This document shows, piece by piece, positions 10,401 through 16,889 of a DNA stretch of 16,889 nt (the first letter of the stretch is position 1; the number at the start of each line of letters is the position of its first letter). The DNA is from Isohypsibius dastychi (lineage: Eukaryota; Tardigrada; Eutardigrada; Parachela; Isohypsibiidae), in NCBI GenBank assembly GCA_034696485.1, contig JAQIWT010000639.1, forward strand, positions 1-16,889, given 5' to 3'. The translations under genes and the position numbers were made by a program. The notes beneath the pieces were generated by a model. It ran no database searches. It saw only the letters and a list, made by a program, of their open reading frames with translations, and had not been told where the DNA came from.

Positions 10401-10567
10401 TTTTCGTACGAGTTCTTTCATACTACACAATTTAGAAAATATAAATCTGACTTTCTGAATAGAATTTATTTCTAGCCGCACTAACTCTGAAGATGAAATT
10501 ATTCCGATCTGGATTCTGGAGTTACTCAACTGAACAACTATTTACCTAATGCGTGCGCCCTGAACAT
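637..10567 (-). CDS. Duox: Dual oxidase (DUOX), 20 exons, 3' end not found
   Basis: This encodes a membrane NADPH oxidase that passes electrons from cytosolic NADPH through FAD and two haems to oxygen, yielding extracellular H2O2. Exons in transcript order are 10567-10546, 9967-9890, 8230-8135, 7826-7269, 6819-6653, 6559-6499, 6193-6097, 5866-5688, 5533-5063, 4838-4695, 4446-3929, 3823-3513, 3238-3057, 2921-2697, 2588-2217, 2099-1936, 1781-1661, 1478-1132, 1026-823 and 765-637. All junctions are GT-AG and phases agree throughout, summing to 4446 bases (1482 codons) without a stop. The ATG at 10567 follows an in-frame TGA and is the only in-frame Met there. Domain order is signal peptide, peroxidase-like domain, membrane span, EF-hands, ferric-reductase core, FAD and NADPH domains. 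DUOX proteins usually have about 1500-1550 residues, so roughly 45 C-terminal residues, including the CGP motif, are missing. The family assignment is secure; the first two exons and the 3' end are less so. In animals, DUOX supports tyrosine cross-linking of cuticle or matrix and gut immunity. Confidence 0.95.
1661..2921 (-). other. Duox: DUOX ferric-reductase transmembrane core (exons 14-17)
   Basis: Exon 14 ends with a span, QIFYLVVFYVVVAGAWLERF. Exon 15 contains MGAGIAVTRGSAAA and the first haem-ligand helix with His1102 and His1116 (FHK to AIH, 13 residues between). Exon 16 contains the second helix with His1194 and His1208 (LTH to LIHG, again 13 between). This two-pair arrangement is the bis-haem signature of NOX and DUOX enzymes. 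Exon 17 (EPRFQWFF to ELLPS) supplies the last span and the lead into the FAD domain. The exon 14 donor is GTTAGT, a weaker but valid site needed to keep the conserved ERFSFYMF join. Confidence 0.92.
3057..3823 (-). other. Duox: DUOX EF-hand region (exons 12-13)
   Basis: Exon 12 holds two EF-hand loops. The first is DKAGEGKISFQQ (residues 848-859) and the second DADGSGMIEHAQ (884-895). Both keep Gly6 and Ile8, but position 12, normally the bidentate Glu, is Gln in each (CAG and CAA). Loop 1 also has Ala at position 3. Exon 13 carries a third, more degenerate helix-loop-helix (KRLSFDDFLTLF), followed by the GLDFKG turn seen in DUOX. In the family, Ca2+ binding to these loops activates the oxidase. 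Here Ca2+ affinity is likely reduced, which is an inference from residues alone. Confidence 0.85.
3929..4838 (-). other. Duox: DUOX first membrane span and basic intracellular linker (exons 10-11)
   Basis: Exon 10 ends in a hydrophobic stretch (VAYMYTCVLVAFIPI) that continues into exon 11 as LSLLSAYLLL, followed by KYRRRKRRK, a positive-inside stop-transfer signal. The remainder (to residue 797) is the intracellular linker with EWLHQNERRFIKIKF, KGDRLRTI, KEHDLVLIFED and ETKEKRQRRLEKFF. These blocks correspond to the region between the first span and the EF-hands in DUOX. The exon 11 acceptor TTTGTAG before base 4446 was chosen because it alone keeps phase and restores the family's FIPIL join. 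The longer open frame that extends upstream into the intron is treated separately. Confidence 0.85.
4447..4558 (-). other. In-frame intronic extension with ATG upstream of DUOX exon 11
   Basis: The reading frame of exon 11 stays open through the upstream intron for 112 bases to an ATG at 4558 (MVAISLTLKPFVDF), preceded by an in-frame TAA. The added residues are hydrophobic or amphipathic (FHPILFVV abuts SLLSAYLLL) and would complete a signal-anchor span. A transcript starting here would encode membrane anchor, EF-hands and oxidase core without the peroxidase domain. It could equally be a chance open stretch in a spliced intron. Confidence 0.25.
5063..8230 (-). other. Duox: DUOX peroxidase-like ectodomain (exons 3-9)
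   Basis: Residues about 45-570 match the extracellular animal-haem-peroxidase-like domain of DUOX. Visible landmarks are YDGWYNN near the start, WIDGSAIYS, LGDPRSNQHP, the proximal-histidine helix FYRFHN (His275), WSDEDIFQQAR, YEYLPAFL, AAAFRFGHT, FPAHRLCNMWFDS, EFSRRDLAAVNIMRGRD, GLPDYN, GGMLE, and RLRDADRFWFENE near the end. It ends in HDGDPCQQP, the usual hinge before the first membrane span. Potential N-glycosylation sites include NRT in exon 4 and NTT in exon 9. At the position of the distal Asp-His pair of classical animal peroxidases (GQxxDHD) the sequence is GEFLAFD, so Ala125 and Phe126 replace both residues. Vertebrate DUOX also departs from the canonical residues here, so this domain may serve maturation or H2O2 release rather than classical peroxidation. 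Confidence 0.93.
6820..7268. other. DUOX intron 4 (449 bases) with palindromic block
   Basis: This is one of the longer internal introns. At 6904-6915 it has a perfect 12-base palindrome (GTACTGCAGTAC), and GAGTACTG occurs twice, at 6902 and 6918, within a run rich in GTAC steps. I see no conserved coding blocks in it. Confidence 0.5.
8231..9889. other. DUOX intron 2 (1659 bases)
   Basis: This intron is far longer than the others of the gene and may carry regulatory elements. On the plus strand it holds two weak ORFs. One is ATG at 9184 (MCTKFRFDYAEEEWVKK) running into a GTGAGT donor-like site. The other is ATG at 9467 to TAA at 9706, 79 very basic codons ending in KMRKRRKRKIRKKC. Neither matches a family I know, and their splice phases do not join directly. 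I see no RNA gene or mobile element. Confidence 0.45.
9890..10567 (-). other. Duox: DUOX exons 1-2: start codon and signal peptide
   Basis: Exon 1 (10567-10546) is only 22 bases, ATG plus six codons and one base, ending at a GTAAAT donor. Exon 2 (9967-9890) starts after TTGACAG and ends at a GTAAGT donor. Joined, they read MFRAHALGDPGKDVIN and then a hydrophobic run, LISVSWWILLLGLTSFA, which fits a signal peptide cleaved just before the ESSSF that starts exon 3. The phases (1, 1) match exon 3 exactly, which is why I accept this distant pair. Intron 1 (9968-10545, 578 bases) shows nothing else I recognise. An alternative upstream start exon cannot be excluded. Confidence 0.65.
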
Positions 10568-11433
10568 GCTCAAATTACACAACCCTGCTCAGAAACCAAA
10601 TCCTCAATCATAACAGCTTAAAAAATTGAAAAATTATTTCTAAAAACACCAGAACTCATCCTTAATTCACTCGCAATGGGTCGCCACCAAATCATGCCTC
10701 ACACTCGACTTTCGATACACAATAGTCCGAAGCTGTCTACCACATAACAAAAGAATGTTATTTCAACCGTTTACGAAAGCATTGAAGACGTAACAATGCG
10801 AGACAAACTGAAGAGGATCAAGTGACCAGTAGAGAAGACCTCACTGGGTTCTTCCCCGAACTGATCCAATTCTGGCCACGACTCACCTCTGAAAAGTCCC
10901 CACATCTCTTGAGACACAGTACAGATATGGAATGAATGTAGATGCAGCAAGGAAGAGAAGAAAAACAGACGAAGATTGATAAGAATCCGCGCACATAATC
11001 AATTTGACAAGAATGATCAAAAATCGCCCATAAGAACTGGTGTCATAACACTACTCCACACCTCACTTGCATATATAGCTGGATTTTTTTCTGCGTCGCC
11101 ACATCACCAATAATGCACTTCTTTCCTCATCGAAGAACGGGGCGGGCAGATCGGAGAGAATACAAAATAAAATCGCAGCGATTTTAACGCGACTGAATAA
11201 ATTTCCCTGTATGCGTGAATGGAAAAAGAGCACAGGTCAGCCAAACTCCCACACGGGGTCCATGCTCCGCTTAGCGGGCTTTTACGTCACGCTTCGTAAG
11301 TACAGTCCAATGAAGGCGTTATTGTTGCAACTCCACTTGCGATTATCAAATATCATCCTGCGTAACCAATCAAATGCTCATAATTGCAAGAAAAAGTGCT
11401 AAATCTCTGACGCATAATTGCGGATCACTAGTC

Positions 11434-11571
11434 ATGGATCGCAGATTGGCAGGCAGCCGAATGGCTAGACGGATTTACCACATTGTCTTGCTCGCTATTT
11501 TTAGCGGAGGGGGCGGAGCCAAGGGGGGATATGAGATGTTGCCGTTTGGTCAAGCGGCGATTCGCAAATAA
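11434..11571 (+). other. Candidate small secreted-peptide ORF
   Basis: An ATG at 11434, or 11461, opens 45 or 36 codons. The shorter form reads MARRIYHIVLLAIFSGGGGA then KGGYEMLPFGQAAIRK. A basic start, a hydrophobic core and a small-residue cleavage region resemble a signal peptide, followed by a short Gly-containing peptide. An AATAAA overlaps the stop codon. It has no recognisable homologue and lies in a GC-rich intergenic patch, so chance is the default explanation. Confidence 0.15.
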
Positions 11572-12052
11572 AACAGAAAGAAGAAATGGAGATCAAGTTA
11601 CACAACGAGTGTTTGCAGAGATGAGATTCTGCCGATTACGACCGGAACACTTACAGATTTCAAATCGCTGAACTTGCGTTTTGAAAATTGTAATCGACGG
11701 CGACCGGAAGTACAAGCTACTCATCGCCGCTAACCGGCGCCACCAACCGGAAATGCAGTTGTGCCATCACCGAAAACTGACTCACATGTCTGACTTGTCC
11801 ACGAGGAATCCATCTAATCAGAACAAACGACTCACCAAAATGCAACAGGAAAACAATTTCGGATATTTGAAACTTCAATTAACTAAAAGCCAGCGAAACT
11901 GCACAATAGTTATTATTTCTGGTTTATATTTTATTTTAATTTCGGGTGAGATATTCTCTGATTGCCGAATGTTAACTAGCTGAAATTGTATTATCAACCC
12001 CTTTCAATAATTCTGAAAGATGTTGATGATAAATTTCGGGTTTTTAGAAAAC

Positions 12053-12106
12053 AATAAATGTGATAAATATAATAAATGTGATAAATACAATAAATGTGAT
12101 AAATAC
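12053..12106. repeat. 18-bp minisatellite, three copies
   Basis: The unit AATAAATGTGATAAATAC is repeated at 12053-12070, 12071-12088 and 12089-12106, with a single T for C difference at the end of copy 1. A partial unit follows. The near-identity indicates recent tandem expansion or slippage. Confidence 0.95.
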
Positions 12107-12496
12107 AATACTCACAAAAATAATGTGGATATTTTCTGGCAAAAATTAAACTGTTTTCCTTCACGTGGTTATTTTCCCTAGTCGCTCTATAATTCTTTAA
12201 ACTTGTTTGCATGGTTGACTGACTGCCGTGCTTTGTTATTGGCTTGCCTATATTATGGCGCTTATTGTTGAAATAGTAAAAGAGTTGATTTTTCCTGTTC
12301 GTTCGATGACCCAGTTTTTTGCTGCCGCATGTATGAAGACACCGAATAGGTACGGTACGGCATTTCCGCCGGCGTGTTGCGCAACAGGTGTCGATTAATT
12401 AATTCAAACAGCCCTTCTCTTCGATAAGATGAGGAACTCTTAAAAAACTGCGAAGTTAAAGAAAAACTAGTGGACTTAAAATATATCAATACCCCT

Positions 12497-12687
12497 GGGA
12501 TTTAAATCCCAAAACTGCGATTTTGAAATAAAATCGAGCGATTTTTATTCGATTTTAATTCAAAATCAGTGATTTTCACTAACTTTTTGCTGGGGAAGGT
12601 ATCGATTCATTTGGGATTTAAATCCCGAAAACCTGTTTTTGGAATAAGATCGATCGATTTTATATCGATTTTAACTCCGAAGACAGG
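12497..12687. repeat. Two related hairpin repeats, each led by a 14-bp palindrome
   Basis: Copy 1 (12497-12569) and copy 2 (12613-12687) both begin with the perfect palindrome GGGATTTAAATCCC. Each continues into an imperfect inverted repeat centred on a CGA(G/T)CGATTTT core. In copy 1, 12515-12536 can pair with 12550-12569. In copy 2, the arm starting CCTGTTTTTGGA pairs with the arm ending AGACAGG. Copy-to-copy identity is moderate while both stay foldable. No transposase is present, so this looks like a non-autonomous or MITE-type repeat, or a structured element. Confidence 0.75.
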
Positions 12688-13253
12688 GAGTTTTAAAGCA
12701 CTAAGAAAAACCCAGACAAATAAATATTCAAGAAGAAAGAGTGACAATGTCACCGTTTCAAATTAAAATCACTCAGCAAACTTCGTATTTGTCAGAGTCT
12801 GGAACTCCGAGATTATTACAAGGAATATTAGCAGGAAATTACTTGCAATTATGAATTATTAGCGCGCATGTCTTTTATTAAAACTGTGATAAGGAAGTCC
12901 GACAAGACAAATGATATTCGCAGCTCGCACCCAAACATGACTGGGCACCCCGGAAATTCTGGCACTTTGAAAAATTGAAATACCTTGGCAAAGAAATATT
13001 AAACAAAACATAGAAAGCCTGCAGGTGTTATGCTTCACTTATGCTGAGAATCAAAGTTCGCCTCAATGGGGAAAACTTGGAAATTCAAGATCAACTGTAA
13101 ATAAATCAGACGACATATTATGTAATCTTTCGGAACAACGGTTGTTGATAAGATATTTATGCGGACACAAAAAACTATTTCGCTGCAAAATCTAAACGTT
13201 GCAGCTGTTTTTCCCCTTCCGGTTCCGTATTTCCTTTACAGTTCGAGTTGTAC

Positions 13254-13273
13254 ACCCCCTGGCACCAGGGGGT
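13254..13273. repeat. Perfect short inverted repeat (hairpin)
   Basis: ACCCCCTGG and CCAGGGGGT are exact reverse complements separated by CA, about 360 bases before the PRMT1 start codon. It could be a palindromic protein-binding site or a hairpin. No T-run follows, and no known factor site is recognised. Confidence 0.8.
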
Positions 13274-13338
13274 CACGTCTAGTTTGTAGGAAAACCAGAA
13301 TCACTCACCCACTCGATACGTCATAACATGCCACTTCC

Positions 13339-13545
13339 TCAGGCGCCCATTCCGTGTGGGCGAATGGATGCGCGGTTTTCCTTGCATGCAGACTTCTTCT
13401 CGCTCCACTTTCGTTCAGTTCCATTCCAGCAGTTTTCCGTATCCGCTCTCCTCCGTTGTTCCTCTTCGAATATCTTTTGCCGAAGATCAGAAATCAGCAT
13501 ACATCGATATTCTTGCACGCTGATCACGTAGTCGAACGTTGCCAT
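13339..13545 (-). other. Candidate ORF divergent from PRMT1
   Basis: An ATG at 13545 opens 68 codons (MATFDYVISVQEYRCMLISD, then an E/R/K-rich stretch, to TGA at 13339). Its start lies 90 bases from the PRMT1 ATG on the other strand. In another frame a Met-started run (MELNESGARRSLHARK onward) reaches a strong GTGAGT donor near 13306. Composition looks coding, but a pyrimidine-rich 5' UTR on the opposite strand would produce the same effect. No family is recognised. Confidence 0.2.
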
Positions 13546-13635
13546 ATTTCCTGCAGCGAAGTAATCTGTTTCGCAACGAACTCAGCGACCCCAGTCAAGA
13601 GGTTCTTCGTTGTCATTTCGTCTGCAATATTTACT

Positions 13636-15909
<2,274 letters not shown>

Positions 15910-16622
15910 AGCTCCATGTTCTCTCTCGATGCTCTTCTCTCCTCTTGGCTGATGCGGATCTTCATTCGCGGGTTTGGCCATTATTATTTAATCTTTGTTG
16001 CTTTGTTTTCTTTTCTTGGCGCGCTATTATGCGGTTTTTGGGGCCTGTGCGGAAGTGCCGTTTCTTGGAACTGCATTTCGTGATAACTATTTCTTGCTGG
16101 ATGCCCGAAAATGACCGGAAATTGTCTCCTTGAATGGAGACGATAACCTTTTTCTTGCTCTCATATTGACACCATTTTACTGACAATTTTCTGGTACGAA
16201 AGAGCGAAAAACAACGAAAACATTACCTTCTCATGGTTTTTCGAATAACAACTCTGATTCTCGGTCACTGTCTGACACACTTGTGAGTGCGAGGGAAAAT
16301 CACTCGACGACACATTTTCGTAATCATCCAGGTTGAAGTTCTAACCACAACACATCGAGTGCGAGAATAAAAAGTGCCGCCATGAACCGGAAACCGAACT
16401 TCCGCAGCCGAATACTTCTGTTACATCCGAAGCACGTCGACAGTTGCGATAAATTTTATCACCACCTTTATGAACATATCAAAATCTATCATCTATCCAA
16501 TTCAATAAATGTGCAAAAGATATGTTATGAACCAGAATTCTACAGAAGAAACTTCGGAATTTTGGAAAAGTGCTAGTCCAAAAGCAAACTTACACAGCTG
16601 TTCCAAACCCGCAATTTCCGTA
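15910..16622. other. Convergent intergenic region / 3' UTRs
   Basis: This 713-base stretch separates two genes that end toward each other. It is expected to hold the PRMT1 3' UTR and the 3' UTR of the minus-strand gene. Two plus-strand AATAAA signals are present; I find no exact minus-strand AATAAA near 16623. No conserved coding blocks, RNA gene or repeat are recognised. Confidence 0.5.
16366..16371 (+). terminator. Possible poly(A) signal for PRMT1
   Basis: AATAAA lies 457 bases after the PRMT1 stop codon and is the first exact match downstream. A second AATAAA is at 16504-16509. Either could define the 3' UTR; a closer variant signal is also possible. Confidence 0.35.
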
Positions 16623-16889
16623 TCAAGATTCTCTCGTGCTTCCGACTCCAGAGCTCTGGTTACGTTGTCGTTGTCTAGTCACAGGTCCGGAGTATGTCGC
16701 TCCAGAATTTGGTAAATTCGCGTTTCTTTTGGCTTTCCGTGGAGCAGCTGCTTTTGAGGGCTGGCCACCGCTGCCATCCTTCGAGCTGCCTGACGCTTCT
16801 TGAGCTCGAAGATCATCCATTTCTTCCTTCTTGATGGCCTCCGGTCCTCTTTTCGCGCGTTCTTCATCGTCTTTCTTTTTCTTCTCAGC
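16623..16889 (-). CDS. C-terminal exon of an unidentified lysine-rich protein (partial)
   Basis: An open frame enters at the window edge and runs 88 codons to TGA at 16623-16625. It starts AEKKKKDDEERAKRG, continues through IKKEEMDDLRAQEASGSSKD, a Gly/Ser/Ala/Pro-rich stretch with APRKAKRN, then SGPVTRQRQRN, and ends STRES. Charged coiled-coil-like sequence passing into a disordered basic tail is common in nuclear and chromatin proteins, but no domain is visible and I cannot name the family. Third-position choice and composition look coding, and the other minus-strand open frame here is a shadow. It is convergent with PRMT1. Confidence 0.6.
   Translation of the reverse strand, partial: AEKKKKDDEERAKRGPEAIKKEEMDDLRAQEASGSSKDGSGGQPSKAAAPRKAKRNANLPNSGATYSGPVTRQRQRNQSSGVGSTRES

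Larger units (their letters stand above)
10568..13635. other. Divergent intergenic region between DUOX and PRMT1
   Basis: About 3.07 kb lies between the two start codons, so promoters for both genes are expected here. Visible elements are a TATATA-type stretch near 11070, GC-rich patches at 11138-11156 and 11506-11530 (GGGGGCGGAGCC), an ACGTCA CRE-like core near 11284, the minisatellite at 12053, paired hairpin repeats at 12497-12687 and a hairpin at 13254. A CCTGCAG acceptor-like site at 13550-13556 could serve a 5' UTR splice for PRMT1. None of these is proven functional, and no large coding gene is recognisable. Confidence 0.55.

Noticed and set aside
12262-12489. Minus-strand open stretch after a good acceptor (TTAACTTCGCAG) ending in TAA
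   Set aside because: There is no ATG, no partner exon with matching phase and no recognisable domain; it lies beside repeats.
16679-16867. Second minus-strand ORF in the terminal region
   Set aside because: It overlaps the longer edge-to-stop frame in another phase and shows no better coding signal.

Overview
This is an intron-rich animal genome window with two recognisable genes plus the 3' end of a third. Its short introns (mostly 45-450 bases, GT-AG, acceptors such as TTTCAG, TTGCAG and TTTGTAG) and protein content suggest a compact ecdysozoan genome. From memory, the PRMT1 motif around GCGTG and VDCSNI and the C-terminal part of the dual oxidase read closer to arthropod Art1 and Duox than to the C. 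elegans proteins. A tardigrade, mite or small arthropod is therefore as likely as a nematode. I cannot name the species.

Layout. The minus strand from 10567 down to 637 carries a dual oxidase (DUOX) that I resolve into 20 coding exons with consistent splice phases, giving 1482 codons. It runs from a signal peptide through a peroxidase-like ectodomain, a first membrane span, a basic linker, two EF-hands and a six-span haem-binding oxidase core to the FAD/NADPH dehydrogenase. The family's usual last ~45 residues are not found in bases 1-636, where two poly-G tracts lie. From 10568 to 13635 is a ~3 kb divergent intergenic region with a minisatellite, a pair of hairpin repeats, a short palindromic hairpin and two weak small ORFs. 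From 13636 to 15909 on the plus strand is a complete nine-exon PRMT1 (378 residues). Its 3' flank (15910-16622) meets, tail to tail, the last coding exon of an unidentified minus-strand gene (16623-16889) that encodes a charged, low-complexity C-terminus.

DUOX makes extracellular hydrogen peroxide for matrix or cuticle cross-linking and epithelial defence. PRMT1 is the main asymmetric arginine methyltransferase. Nothing in the sequence links the two beyond their head-to-head position.

The main oddities are in DUOX. Both EF-hand loops carry Gln instead of Glu at position 12, and the first also lacks its position-3 ligand. The classical distal Asp-His pair of animal peroxidases is Ala-Phe. An ATG-started reading frame inside one intron is in phase with the NOX half and could encode a peroxidase-less isoform. 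The terminal NADPH-binding exon is missing or out of view. I found no CRISPR array, tRNA, rRNA or intact transposon, and no clearly new biological system.
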